This document shows, one piece after another, positions 17,397 to 27,144 of a DNA stretch of 64,000 nt. The DNA is from Clostridiales bacterium oral taxon 876 str. F0540. Its GTDB lineage: Bacteria > Bacillota > Clostridia > Clostridiales > Clostridiaceae. The first letter of the stretch is position 1. Each line of letters starts with the position of its first letter. Where the stretch lies: contig KE993499.1 of NCBI GenBank assembly GCA_000466585.1, forward strand, positions 59,983 to 123,982, given 5' to 3'. The notes under the pieces were generated by a model that was given only the letters and a program-made list of their open reading frames with translations, ran no database searches and was not told the origin of the DNA. A program made the translations under genes and the position numbers.

Positions 17397-19061
17397 TTAT
17401 ATCTTATAAACTCTAGCTTCATAGGGTTTTAAAACAAATTTATCCATAAGCTCATGGATCTCATAGTTGCTTATCAAAACTTTGGCATTATTAATTTCAA
17501 ATTCTGTTGGAATTGTGAACTCAACTTCTTTATCGAAAAAATTAAGAACTACTAATATCCTTTCATTTTCGAACTTCCTTGTATAGGCAAAAATATTTTC
17601 ATCCTCTTCAAGCAGCATATTTATGTCACCATACACTATTACTTGATGCTTTTTCCTCAGATTAATAAGCTTTTGGTAGTAATAAAATATAGAATCTTTA
17701 TCCCTAAGAGCTTTTTCTGTATTTATTTCTTTATAATTTGGATTAACCCTTAACCAAGGAGTTCCAGTAGTGAAACCTGCATTTTCAGAAGTATCCCATT
17801 GCATTGGTGTTCGTGCATTGTCCCGTCCTTTGGCATATATAGACTTCATTAATTCTTCCTTTGAAACGCCTTGTTCAGTCTTTTCCTTAAACATATTTAT
17901 TATTTCTATATCCCTGTATTCTGATATATCAAACCGAACATTTGTCATCCCTATCTCTTCACCTTGATATATATACGGTGTTCCTTGCCACGTATGAATA
18001 AAGGTTGCCAACATTTTAGCCGATTCTACTCTATACTCTTTATCATTTCCAAATCTAGATACTAGCCTTGGCTGGTCATGATTATTTAAGAATAATGAGT
18101 TCCAGCCTTGTTCTTTTAAAGCCTCATACCATTTATACATTATATTTTTAAAATTGGTAAGTTTCCAAGGTCTTATATCCCACTTTCCATTACCGGAATC
18201 TATATCCATAAGTTCAAACTGAAACAACATATTTAATTCTTTTCTGTCTTCGTTTACGTAAAGCTTCGCAGTTTCAGGATCTACTCCCGGAGTTTCTCCA
18301 ACGGTCATAATATCATATCTGCTTAAAACTTCTCTATTCATCTCTTGTAAATATTCATGAACTCTTGGCCCATTTGCTACTAGTGGGAAGCCATTTCCAT
18401 AAATATCTTTTTTTCCTTTATGTCCATCCGGAAATCCCGGTACTTTTGATATAAGATTTATTACATCCATTCTAAATCCATCTATTCCCTTGTCAAACCA
18501 GAACTTCATCATATTATAAACTTCATACCTGACTTTTTCATTTTCCCAATTTAAGTCGGGCTGTTTCTCAGAAAATAAGTGCATAAAGTATTCGCCTGTA
18601 GTTTCATCATATTTCCATGCGGAGCCGCTGAAGAAAGACCCCCAATTGTTTGGCGGGCTTCCTTCTTTCCCCTCTCTCCATATATAATAATCTCTATATG
18701 GATTATCTTTAGATTTTCTACTTTCAACAAACCACTTATTTTCATCAGAAGAGTGATTAACAACTAAATCCATAACAAGCCTTATTTCTCTTTTATGCAT
18801 TTCATTTAACAGTTCATCAAAGTCTGCCATTGTTCCAAACTCTTCCATTATATTCCTATAGTCACTTATATCATAGCCATTATCATCGTTTGGGGACTTA
18901 TAAACAGGACATAGCCAAATTATATTTGCTCCTAAATCTTTAATATAATCTAACTTTTCTATTATTCCTCTTATATCCCCTATTCCATCTCCATTAGAGT
19001 CCTTAAAACTTCTAGGATATATTTGATAGACTACTCCTTCTTTCCACCATTTCTTATTCAT
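17397..19061 (-). CDS. Oligo-1,6-glucosidase/alpha-glucosidase, GH13
   Basis: A 554-residue cytoplasmic glycosidase of the GH13 oligo-1,6-glucosidase type. Conserved regions: DLVVNH at 98-103, GFRMDV with nucleophile Asp199, VGETPG with acid/base Glu256, and NNHDQPR near 325. VVYQIYPRSFKDSNGDGIGD at the start is typical. The residue after the nucleophile-region Asp is Val, as in alpha-1,6-active members, which fits cleavage of isomaltose and panose. The start at 19061 has GAGGAG 7 bp upstream; earlier in-frame codons have no site. It is the last enzyme of the glucan locus and would finish the breakdown of imported isomaltooligosaccharides to glucose. Confidence 0.92.
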   Translation of the reverse strand: MNKKWWKEGVVYQIYPRSFKDSNGDGIGDIRGIIEKLDYIKDLGANIIWLCPVYKSPNDDNGYDISDYRNIMEEFGTMADFDELLNEMHKREIRLVMDLVVNHSSDENKWFVESRKSKDNPYRDYYIWREGKEGSPPNNWGSFFSGSAWKYDETTGEYFMHLFSEKQPDLNWENEKVRYEVYNMMKFWFDKGIDGFRMDVINLISKVPGFPDGHKGKKDIYGNGFPLVANGPRVHEYLQEMNREVLSRYDIMTVGETPGVDPETAKLYVNEDRKELNMLFQFELMDIDSGNGKWDIRPWKLTNFKNIMYKWYEALKEQGWNSLFLNNHDQPRLVSRFGNDKEYRVESAKMLATFIHTWQGTPYIYQGEEIGMTNVRFDISEYRDIEIINMFKEKTEQGVSKEELMKSIYAKGRDNARTPMQWDTSENAGFTTGTPWLRVNPNYKEINTEKALRDKDSIFYYYQKLINLRKKHQVIVYGDINMLLEEDENIFAYTRKFENERILVVLNFFDKEVEFTIPTEFEINNAKVLISNYEIHELMDKFVLKPYEARVYKI

Positions 19062-19145
19062 TCTTATGCTCCTCTTCTTATAAGTTAGTTTAAACCTCAA
19101 TTTAATGCAGCATGAGAAAAAAATAAACATGCACATTAAGACTAT

Positions 19146-20837
19146 CTAGTAAACTATATAAACCAAATCCCAAATTTTTAACTTTGGAACTATAAATTGA
19201 ATTTTTCTGCCTTGATCACCATCAACATATTTAAACTCTAATTCTAAAGCTTTTCCCTCTTGAAAATCTGGTGATGCTACATATACCCCTTTAACTTTAT
19301 TGCAAGTTAATACTGAAACTTGTATATCTTTTGCTTCAGATGATAACTTTTCCTTAGGTACGTTCCAATTCATATCCTTCATTTCAGAATAGTTAATGAG
19401 GTTTATAATCTTGTAACCCGGCTTTTCTTTAATTAAGGCCCATACACTTTCCGCTTCAGCCTTTGGGCAAGACTTTATTCCTTTAAAGCTGTATTCCCCA
19501 TTTATGCCACCAGTATTTACCATTGTAGTATCTATAATATCAAAATCATATATAAGTTCTTCATACTTAACTATAAAATCATAGTAACTTCTTAGTTTAC
19601 TTTTAAAATCCTCATTTTCCATTATTCTATATTTGGGATAGTATGGGTCGCAAAGCACACCATTCTTCTCACCTAACAGCAGGTGAAAACCTCCGCTGGC
19701 AAATATAGTAGCCATAGTAAGCAAAGTTGAATTTTCCGCTTTATCTTCAGGTATGTTTAATTCCTCGAGAAATGGATTCATATACGCTGCTAAAATAACT
19801 TGTTTTTCTGGCGCATACTTCTTCGCATTAATTATTAGATTATATAAATCCTGATAAGTATCATTTGGTGGCCATACTTCAATATAAACTACGTCTTCTT
19901 TTGAATTAGCAACAGTTTCCACCGGCCAATTGTTTACAGCATTGAATATTAAATTTACCGTTTCACCTTTACTTTCTATATATTCTCTAGTATCATCAAC
20001 TAAAATTGGAAATTCTTTTCTTAAGTTTCTAACCTTTTCTTCCCCATTTGCATTGCTTATTGCTTCCTTTGGATAACCATACTGGTCCATATGAATCCCA
20101 TCAAAACCAAGCTTAACAGCCTTGTAAAATTCATTAATTATATGATCATGCCATCTGCCTTCTCTTGATATATCCATAATATAAAGGAAATCAGCAAATC
20201 CAAATACTTCACCATTGTTTTTATAGAGGGCTAATTCTTTATTTTCTTTATAAAAATCTGGAGCAGCTGCATAAACCGCGCCATAACCTATGGCTTTCAT
20301 TCCGTATTTATGTGCTATATTTATCTTATCTTTAATTGCAATTAAGCTAAGTTCTCTATTTAATGGATCTATAAATATATCTGTTCTAGGAATTAAATCA
20401 TGATGTCTATACATCCAATCATAATACTGAACAACATTTAAATGATATTTATTCATTTCCCTTAAGTCATCCTTGTCTTCCAAGTCACTTTGTGAAAAAT
20501 CCGATAGAAAGCCATACCTAGGAGCACACTTAAATGAATCCAAAATATCAAAGGCCGTACTTTTAGAATGAATCATCTTTCCATCTTGATACAATTCTAC
20601 ATCTATTCCAAAGCCGGACATAGTACTATCTTTTTCATCTATTCTTACATCAAACTCAAATAAAACTTCCTTTACTAAGTTTTCAATATTTTTTTCCACT
20701 ATTAAAATAATCTCATGAAACCTATAGACCTTGCACCTAACTATTCCTTCTGAAGTATTTTCCAGTTCAACAGCAACTTGTATTTTATCTCCTTTATTAA
20801 ACTGAGCTTTTAACGGATAAACATCTAATATTTTCAA
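19146..20837 (-). CDS. Cytoplasmic GH66 glucanase
   Basis: About 563 residues with no signal peptide. An N-terminal beta-sandwich is followed by a GH66 (dextranase/cycloisomaltooligosaccharide glucanotransferase) barrel. APRYGFLSDF, then FDGIHMDQYG with the nucleophile Asp and VVYIEVWPP with the acid/base Glu match the catalytic pair known for the family. The C-terminal beta domain ends PKLKIWDLVYI, mirrored in the neighbouring extracellular paralogue (PELQYWDMIYI). AGGGATG precedes TTG 20837, so I prefer it to TTG 20870, which overlaps the upstream gene and lacks a site. It probably acts on imported oligosaccharides. An internal GH66 is less common than a secreted one. Confidence 0.85.
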   Translation of the reverse strand: MKILDVYPLKAQFNKGDKIQVAVELENTSEGIVRCKVYRFHEIILIVEKNIENLVKEVLFEFDVRIDEKDSTMSGFGIDVELYQDGKMIHSKSTAFDILDSFKCAPRYGFLSDFSQSDLEDKDDLREMNKYHLNVVQYYDWMYRHHDLIPRTDIFIDPLNRELSLIAIKDKINIAHKYGMKAIGYGAVYAAAPDFYKENKELALYKNNGEVFGFADFLYIMDISREGRWHDHIINEFYKAVKLGFDGIHMDQYGYPKEAISNANGEEKVRNLRKEFPILVDDTREYIESKGETVNLIFNAVNNWPVETVANSKEDVVYIEVWPPNDTYQDLYNLIINAKKYAPEKQVILAAYMNPFLEELNIPEDKAENSTLLTMATIFASGGFHLLLGEKNGVLCDPYYPKYRIMENEDFKSKLRSYYDFIVKYEELIYDFDIIDTTMVNTGGINGEYSFKGIKSCPKAEAESVWALIKEKPGYKIINLINYSEMKDMNWNVPKEKLSSEAKDIQVSVLTCNKVKGVYVASPDFQEGKALELEFKYVDGDQGRKIQFIVPKLKIWDLVYIVY

Positions 20838-20856
20838 ATCTTTCACATCCCTAAAG

Positions 20857-22689
20857 TTATTCTTTTTCAATATAAATCATGTCCCAATACTGAAGTTCTG
20901 GAACTTCAATTTGAAGCTTTTCTCCATCACTTTCCTTCTTGGTTACATATTTTAAGCTTATTGATTTTCCTCCTTTAATATCAGGTGAAGCTAAGTACAC
21001 TCCTTTAACATTACCTTCCTTAATATCATAGTTAAGCTTTAAGTTCTTTTTAAACATTGGAGCTTCATAATTAGCACCATCATCTCTCCAAGCCGCACGT
21101 TTCATTCCTAAAAGATTTATCATTTGAACAACTTCATATCCCTTTTTCTCTTTTGCAAAGGCCCATACAGTATCTTGAATACCATTACTGCTTGTCTTAA
21201 TCCCTTCTAGCTCTATTTTGCTGCCAATATCCTTAAGCCCATCCCTTAAAAGATTTTCATAGGCTACTAAAAAATCATAGTTGTTTCTCATAGCAGCTAC
21301 CAAAGTCTCGGGCATAGTTAAGTTTTTATTAGGAAAATACTCTTTAGCAAGCATTCCTGTATCTCCCAGTTCAAGGTGTGCACCTCCTGAAGCAAATATT
21401 GCTGCATCAGTCAGCCTAACACTATGTTCATTAAATTCTCCCGGCATATTTGCTCTTCCATAGTTCATATAAGCTGCTATCACTGTATTTTTCTTTCCAT
21501 CTGTAAGATCATATCCTTTGTCCACAGTTTCTTTAAAGGAATTGTAATTAGGAAAATCACTTGGCCAAAGCTCGGAATACAAAAAATCAACATCACTCTT
21601 AGCAACTTGTTCCAGACCATATCTATTTACTGTGTTAAATACAATACCTATCCCCAGCTGTTTTTTTGCGTTATTAATGAATTCCGTATAGCTATTTGGT
21701 AAATTAACTTTATTGCCATTGTAATCATAAGTATCATCACCTCTCCATCCCAATGTATCCATATGAAATATATCAAAGTTTAATACTTTATGAACATTTT
21801 CCTCTTCATTATATATATATTTTTGCCATTCTTTATTCGAAGGATTGAATACCGCTAATGACGGAGTTGCCCAGCCTGACGGTAAATTATGGGCATCCTG
21901 TACTTGATGCTTTTCATCCTTGTAAATTCCCCATTCCGGTTTTATTCCATCCTTTTCATAGTCTGAATAAGCACCATAAATAAGATTATAGTTGCCGGCT
22001 TTCATATTTCTACTATGCGCAGTATCTATATAATCCTTAACAGTCTGAAAGTAAATATCCCTATTTGCAATATCCTTCCACGAACTTGGTATGTTATTAG
22101 GCACCCCGGGAACCGGTTGTTGATGCTTGTTTTGCCAATCATAAAATTGTAATCCATTTATATGAAATTTATTTATTCTGTCAATTATCTCTGTAGTTTT
22201 CTCTACAGTCTGCTGAGGAAATTCAACTAAATACCCGTACCTTGGAAACCTATCCCATGTAGATGATATATCTACGGCTGTATTCCTATGGTCATCAACT
22301 CTTATGCCATGAGCTGCATATACTTCCACAAGATACCCTTGATAGTCCTCCTTCGGAGCCTTCCATGAAAACTCAACAGTTTTTGCCTCATTATTATTTA
22401 AAGAAATTTTAATTTGTTTTTTTTCTATCGTTTTGTTTAAATGCTTGAAGTATACTTCCAAAACTCCTTTGTAAGACTTCTTTAATTTATTGTTTAACTC
22501 AATTTTAAAATTAACCGTGTCATTGGGATTATATCTAGACTTATCTGTATAAACATCACTTATAAGACCGTTACTGCTTAAGATTTTTTCAGCATCATCA
22601 GCATTAAAGTTTTTATATTTATAAGCGGTAAAACCTACCATTCCAAGAAACAGTAAAATAGATATACCTAATAAAACTTTCTTTTTCAA
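20857..22689 (-). CDS. Surface-anchored GH66 dextranase-like enzyme
   Basis: A 610-residue protein with an N-terminal membrane segment (residues 4-22: basic start, hydrophobic core, no lipobox), so it is likely anchored on the outer face. After a beta-sandwich domain (about 40-140) comes a GH66 barrel: FPRYGYLVEF, NGLQFYDWQNKH, FDIFHMDTLGWRG with the nucleophile Asp, and FLYSELWPSD with the acid/base Glu. The family cleaves internal alpha-1,6 bonds of dextran or cyclises the products. Start is TTG with GGGAG upstream. It directly follows the permease genes, so its products would be taken up by the adjacent ABC importer. Confidence 0.88.
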   Translation of the reverse strand: MKKKVLLGISILLFLGMVGFTAYKYKNFNADDAEKILSSNGLISDVYTDKSRYNPNDTVNFKIELNNKLKKSYKGVLEVYFKHLNKTIEKKQIKISLNNNEAKTVEFSWKAPKEDYQGYLVEVYAAHGIRVDDHRNTAVDISSTWDRFPRYGYLVEFPQQTVEKTTEIIDRINKFHINGLQFYDWQNKHQQPVPGVPNNIPSSWKDIANRDIYFQTVKDYIDTAHSRNMKAGNYNLIYGAYSDYEKDGIKPEWGIYKDEKHQVQDAHNLPSGWATPSLAVFNPSNKEWQKYIYNEEENVHKVLNFDIFHMDTLGWRGDDTYDYNGNKVNLPNSYTEFINNAKKQLGIGIVFNTVNRYGLEQVAKSDVDFLYSELWPSDFPNYNSFKETVDKGYDLTDGKKNTVIAAYMNYGRANMPGEFNEHSVRLTDAAIFASGGAHLELGDTGMLAKEYFPNKNLTMPETLVAAMRNNYDFLVAYENLLRDGLKDIGSKIELEGIKTSSNGIQDTVWAFAKEKKGYEVVQMINLLGMKRAAWRDDGANYEAPMFKKNLKLNYDIKEGNVKGVYLASPDIKGGKSISLKYVTKKESDGEKLQIEVPELQYWDMIYIEKE

Positions 22690-22709
22690 AATTAAACACT
22701 CCCTATAAA

Positions 22710-23543
22710 CTAGCCTTTAACAGCTCCTTGATTTCCACCTTGTTTAATAAACTGCTTATTAAAGATAATAAAAATTAGAATAATAGGTATCAAAACTAGT
22801 ATTGCGGCAGCAAATATTATTCCCCATTGTGTTGCTTTACCATTTTGTAAAAGCTTTATAGCAATTGGTAAAGTTCTCTTTGATTGAGTTTTAATAATAG
22901 CAAGCGCTGTAAATACTTCCATCCAAGTTCCCGAAAAAGTACCTATAGCCATAGTAGCTAGTGCTGGTTTTGAAAGTGGTATAATTATATTTTTATATAT
23001 TGTCCACTTATTTCCGCCATCCATTATTATGGATTCTTCTAATTCTTTAGGAATAGTTTCAAAGAAGCCTTTTAAAAAGAAAGTATTTCCTGCAACTCCC
23101 CCACTTACATATAGGAGTAATAATCCTGTATAAGTATCTACTAGCCCTAAAGACTTTATAATTGTAAATTGCGAAACCAAAGCAAGTATTGCCGGCATCA
23201 TTAAAGAAAATATATAGATATTAAATATTACTTTTTTTCCAGGAAAATTTAGCCTTGCAAACCCGTAGGCTGATAATGAAGATATAAACAACACTAATAC
23301 TGTAGTAGCTGCTGTAACAAATACACTATTAGCAAAGTAGGTGGAAAAGTGCTCTCCTCTCCAAACCGAAACATAGTTCCCAAAATAAAATTGTTTAGGA
23401 ATTATCTGAGGTTCTGAAGGAAGAACATACGTATTAGGTATCAAGGATGTAGTTATCATATTCAGAAATGGAAGTAATGAGAATATAACTACTACTATAA
23501 GCACTAAATGTATTAAAAGCTTACCATATTTACTTTGAACCAT
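22710..23543 (-). CDS. Sugar ABC permease, MalG type
   Basis: A 277-residue inner permease of the carbohydrate CUT1 family with six helices. The EAA loop reads EESIIMDGGNKWTIYKNIIIPLSKPALAT and starts with the expected E-x-x-x-x-D-G pattern; the N-terminal TSLIPNTYVLPSEPQIIPK resembles MalG/AraQ. AGGAGG is 9 bp before the ATG. It lies 15 bp after the MalF-type gene. No ATPase gene is present in this locus; CUT1 importers in Firmicutes commonly use a shared MsmK-type ATPase encoded elsewhere. Confidence 0.92.
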   Translation of the reverse strand: MVQSKYGKLLIHLVLIVVVIFSLLPFLNMITTSLIPNTYVLPSEPQIIPKQFYFGNYVSVWRGEHFSTYFANSVFVTAATTVLVLFISSLSAYGFARLNFPGKKVIFNIYIFSLMMPAILALVSQFTIIKSLGLVDTYTGLLLLYVSGGVAGNTFFLKGFFETIPKELEESIIMDGGNKWTIYKNIIIPLSKPALATMAIGTFSGTWMEVFTALAIIKTQSKRTLPIAIKLLQNGKATQWGIIFAAAILVLIPIILIFIIFNKQFIKQGGNQGAVKG

Positions 23544-23558
23544 ATCTTTCTTCCTCCT

Positions 23559-24497
23559 TTAGAATTCAACCTCTATGTTCTTTGTTATTTTTCTCTGCAC
23601 TAGGGAAATAGCAATTAATATAACTCCCATTACCATGCTTAAAGCTGCAGCGTAACCAAACTCGAAGCTTGAAAAGGCTTTATTGTACATATAATTTAGT
23701 AGAACATCAGTCTTTCCCATTGGTCCGCCGTTAGTAATAAGCATTACCTGAAGCATTATGTTAAAGGCTCCAATTATTAAATTGATTATAATAAAATAGG
23801 TTCTTGATGCAAGAAGTGGTAGAGTAATTTTCCATATTTGCTGTTTTTTAGTTGCCCCATCCACATCAGCAGCTTCGTATATATCCTTTGGAAGGTCTTG
23901 AAGAGCAGCTGTATACATAATCATTACCCATCCTATACCCTTCCATATGCAAAGAGCCCAAATAACAATATTGCCGGTCCACTCATTCTGAAGCCACATA
24001 ATAGGTTCTTTGATAAGATGTAGGTTAAGAAGTATTGAATTAATTAGAGCTCCTTTAGTATCCTGAAAAATATATTTAAATAAGATTGCCACAACTATCC
24101 AATCTGATATGACAGGTATATATAATAAAAATCTATATAGAACCTTTCCCTTAGAAACTGCTTCTATTGCTACAGCAAGTATCATTCCTAAGAACCACTG
24201 AGCAGGAACAGTAACTAATACTGCAAGTAATGTATTTCTTAAAGACAGATAGAACTTAGAACTTTCATTTAAAACCCCTGATCCTAAAAATGCTTTTCTA
24301 AAATTATCAAACCCTACAAAAGTGCTCGGTTTATTAGGATTAACACTATAATTCATAAATGCCATTTGAATATTCTTTAAAAGAGGGTATGCCACAAATA
24401 TTACAAAAAGTAAAAAGCCTATTCCAATAAAAGCCCAACCTTCTAAAGCTTCTCTGTGTTGCTTTTTAAATCTTCTATTTTTAATCTTAGTTTGCAA
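23559..24497 (-). CDS. Sugar ABC permease, MalF type
   Basis: A 312-residue permease of the CUT1 family, partner of the MalG-type protein. Six helices follow a basic N-terminus; the EAA loop is EAADVDGATKKQQIWKITLPLL, and ITNGGPMGKTDVLLNYMYNKAF is typical of MalF/UgpA proteins. I set the start at TTG 24497, preceded by AAGGAGACAATTATT; the GTG at 24530 directly abuts its own AGGAG and would add a short untypical leader. It is separated from the binding-protein gene by a long hairpin. Confidence 0.88.
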   Translation of the reverse strand: MQTKIKNRRFKKQHREALEGWAFIGIGFLLFVIFVAYPLLKNIQMAFMNYSVNPNKPSTFVGFDNFRKAFLGSGVLNESSKFYLSLRNTLLAVLVTVPAQWFLGMILAVAIEAVSKGKVLYRFLLYIPVISDWIVVAILFKYIFQDTKGALINSILLNLHLIKEPIMWLQNEWTGNIVIWALCIWKGIGWVMIMYTAALQDLPKDIYEAADVDGATKKQQIWKITLPLLASRTYFIIINLIIGAFNIMLQVMLITNGGPMGKTDVLLNYMYNKAFSSFEFGYAAALSMVMGVILIAISLVQRKITKNIEVEF

Positions 24498-24546
24498 AAT
24501 AATTGTCTCCTTATTTATCAACCATTTCACTCTCCTTAAATTTATG

Positions 24547-24580
24547 ATTAAGGATTAAGAGACCCCCCTTAATCCTTAAT
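24547..24580 (-). promoter_or_regulatory. Intercistronic hairpin between SBP and permease genes
   Basis: ATTAAGGATTAAG (24547-24559) and CTTAATCCTTAAT (24568-24580) form a 13-bp perfect stem with an 8-nt loop. There is no T-run of terminator length. Such hairpins 3' of a binding-protein gene often protect the upstream mRNA or partly terminate, raising SBP level over permeases; this function is inferred. Confidence 0.65.
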
Positions 24581-24594
24581 TCTATTCTTACAAT

Positions 24595-25884
24595 TTATTT
24601 TTGCTGCAATAGCGCATCAACTTTCTTAGCAGCATCGTCCAAAGCCTGTTGAGGAGTTGCTTTTTTTCTAACTGCTAATTCAAAGGAATCTCTTATTGCA
24701 GATGAAATATCTGCCCATTTTGGACTTGGAGTTCTTGCCCAGGTTGAACTTAATTGAGTCATATATGCGCTTATCATGGCATTGTCTTTAACTACAGGCT
24801 TTTCGGCTGTTTTTTTGTTAACCGGCATCATACCAAGTTCAGTTGCAAATATTGTTTGAGCTTCATCTGAAGCTAAGAATTTAGCAAAAGCTATTGCTTG
24901 TTGTTGATTCTTTGAAGCTTTAAAAACTATTGTATCTTCTCCGCCGACTATAGAAATACTTCCTCCATCTCCTTTAGGAATTGGAGCAAACACTACATTG
25001 TCTTTAACTGATTTTTGATCTTTATTAGCCGGGAACCACCATGGACCATCATCTATCATACCGTAATGTCCTGCATTAAAACCTTCCCATGAACCTTCCC
25101 CGCCAAGTAAGCTTTTTGCCACATATCCTTTGTCGTTCCACTCAACTATTTTTTCAAGAGCTTTTACACTTTCTGCACTATTTAAGAAACCTGAAGCTTT
25201 CGTGTTGGTCTTATCTGTAACCTTACCTCCAAGTGACAGGAAATATGGCATTGTTCCCCAAGTATCTATGTTTGCAATACCTATTCCCATTACTTTATCC
25301 TTCTTTACCGCTTCGGCATACTTTTCAAGTTCATCCATAGTTTTTGGTGCTTCTGTCAGTCCTGCCTTTGTAAGCATTGACTTATTATATATAGCTATCT
25401 TAGTATTTGTATCTAATGGTATTCCATAATAATGTCCATTATAAAAGTTTGTGCTCACCGGACCCTCATATAAATCTTTTTTTAAATCATCAAACCCAGG
25501 CATTGAGTCAACTGCTGTTAAATAATCTTCTTTAGCATATTGAGCCACATCTACAATGTCTGTCCTTGCTAAGTCCGGTGTAGTTCCACTCATAGCTGCT
25601 TGAAGTATTTGTTTCTTATAATCATCTCCACCAGGCATTGGTGTGATTTTCACCTTAATATCTGGATATTTCTTGTTAAATTCAGGTACTATTTTATCTT
25701 TTAATACCTTATTTTCGATATCCGTGAAGGTACTCCACATTTCTATTTCACCTTTTAGCTTTGTCTCATCAGTAGTTGTTGCTGACTGCTGTTCTTGAGT
25801 TGGAGCCTTGCTTCCACAGCCTACTAATATTGAGGATGCCACTAGACCTGTAAGAATTAATGATAATAGTTTTTTATTTTTCAT
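24595..25884 (-). CDS. Sugar ABC substrate-binding lipoprotein
   Basis: A 429-residue extracellular solute-binding protein (family 1, MalE-like). The signal peptide ends in lipobox LVGC, followed by a Ser/Thr/Gln-rich linker. The mature part shows EMWSTFTDIENKVLKD, PDLARTDIVDVAQYAK and the late YGMIDDGPWW and IVGGEDTIVFKASKNQ segments usual for this fold. GGGGGA precedes the ATG. Placed upstream of both permeases and next to alpha-1,6-glucan enzymes, it probably binds isomaltooligosaccharides; specificity cannot be read directly. Confidence 0.92.
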   Translation of the reverse strand: MKNKKLLSLILTGLVASSILVGCGSKAPTQEQQSATTTDETKLKGEIEMWSTFTDIENKVLKDKIVPEFNKKYPDIKVKITPMPGGDDYKKQILQAAMSGTTPDLARTDIVDVAQYAKEDYLTAVDSMPGFDDLKKDLYEGPVSTNFYNGHYYGIPLDTNTKIAIYNKSMLTKAGLTEAPKTMDELEKYAEAVKKDKVMGIGIANIDTWGTMPYFLSLGGKVTDKTNTKASGFLNSAESVKALEKIVEWNDKGYVAKSLLGGEGSWEGFNAGHYGMIDDGPWWFPANKDQKSVKDNVVFAPIPKGDGGSISIVGGEDTIVFKASKNQQQAIAFAKFLASDEAQTIFATELGMMPVNKKTAEKPVVKDNAMISAYMTQLSSTWARTPSPKWADISSAIRDSFELAVRKKATPQQALDDAAKKVDALLQQK

Positions 25885-25938
25885 ATTTTTCCCCCTAATA
25901 ATTATATTTTTATTTTTTAAGCACCATTAGTGCTTTAG

Positions 25939-27018
25939 CTAGCTATACTTTTTAATATAATACAGCAGAATTAGATACATAGCATGAGCCCATAATACCG
26001 GTGAAGCAACATCACCCCAAAGACTTGTCCATTTCTTAATATAATTTTCATCATTTACTTGTTCTAAAATTTGTTCACCTAACTCCCCATTTTCTTTTGC
26101 TTTACCTTCAATCCATCTAATAATATCTTTTGCTTTTTCTATTTGATTTACTTTGCAGTAGTATAAACCAAGTGAGGCAGATAAAACTATCCACTCACCA
26201 CCACCGTAATAAGTGTCTCCTATGTATCTATGAACACCAATATTATTTACTAATTTCTCCTCGATTTCCTTAACTGTATTTTCAATAATAAAATCGTTTA
26301 CTTTAAACAAGTCAAAAGGAACAGCTGCCCAAAGCAAGCTTCCATCTATGTTATCATCATCAATACACTTCTTTAGTCTTTCATCCACTATACAGTTATC
26401 TGCAACATATTGTTTAATCAAGCTGACAGTACGTTCAAGCCTTTCATCTTGTATATACATATTTATCGCCTTTAATCCTCCATATATGGCTGCAAGTGTG
26501 GATGTATGAATTTTTTCGCCATTTTCCTGCCAGCAGTCAAAACAAGGATAATTCCAAAAGTTTATCAAATACTCAATTACTATTTTAATGCTTTTCCGGT
26601 ATTCATCTACTAACTTAATGTTATTAGAAATTCTTATATGTTCTGATAAAGACCAAAGCCATGTTCCATACCCATCTAATTGAAAATTAGGCCATTCATC
26701 TAATGACTCATTTCCTTCGAGAGTATATTTGGTTGGAAGATAATCATCATTTAATAAAATATCCCCCCTTTTTTTCATTTCTAAAATTCTTTTTAGTTTT
26801 GAATCCTGTTTCGATATCACACTATGAGACCATTTAAAAAATTTATCTGCAGAATTATTTTCCTGCCATAAGTTCATTGCATATGCTGTAAATGCTCCAT
26901 CCTTAATCCAGCAGTAATTATAGATGCTAAAATTAGGGCAAGCAATATAAGAACCAGAATAGTGTTGATTAGAAATTATGATTTCAATGCTCTTATCTTT
27001 TAGATTAGTTATACTAAT
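25939..27018 (-). CDS. GH15-like glucan glucohydrolase, non-ATG start
   Basis: A six-hairpin (alpha/alpha barrel) glycosidase of the GH15 glucoamylase/glucodextranase type without the N-terminal sandwich domain. Motifs: YNYCWIKDGAF, NFQLDGYGTWLW, FDCWQENG..H and YYGGGEWIVLSASLGLYY, the last carrying a likely catalytic Glu. The first ATG (26877) lies inside the domain, after CWIKDGAFTAYA, yet the frame stays open to 27027 and its translation (SNQHYSGSYIACPNFSIYNY) is clearly family sequence. No ATG, GTG or TTG exists in that stretch; AAAGGGG at 27022-27028 points to ATT 27018 or ATA 27012. Expected role: release of glucose from alpha-1,6-glucan oligosaccharides inside the cell. Confidence 0.75.
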   Translation of the reverse strand: MSITNLKDKSIEIIISNQHYSGSYIACPNFSIYNYCWIKDGAFTAYAMNLWQENNSADKFFKWSHSVISKQDSKLKRILEMKKRGDILLNDDYLPTKYTLEGNESLDEWPNFQLDGYGTWLWSLSEHIRISNNIKLVDEYRKSIKIVIEYLINFWNYPCFDCWQENGEKIHTSTLAAIYGGLKAINMYIQDERLERTVSLIKQYVADNCIVDERLKKCIDDDNIDGSLLWAAVPFDLFKVNDFIIENTVKEIEEKLVNNIGVHRYIGDTYYGGGEWIVLSASLGLYYCKVNQIEKAKDIIRWIEGKAKENGELGEQILEQVNDENYIKKWTSLWGDVASPVLWAHAMYLILLYYIKKYS

Positions 27019-27144
27019 CAGCCCCTTTTACTGAAGTTTACTTACTTATTGATTTAATTCTAATTTGTAATACAATATAATTGAATGTATCATTAATACT
27101 TTCTTTGTATAATTCCGACTTTCTATATAAATGGGGGTATCCAT

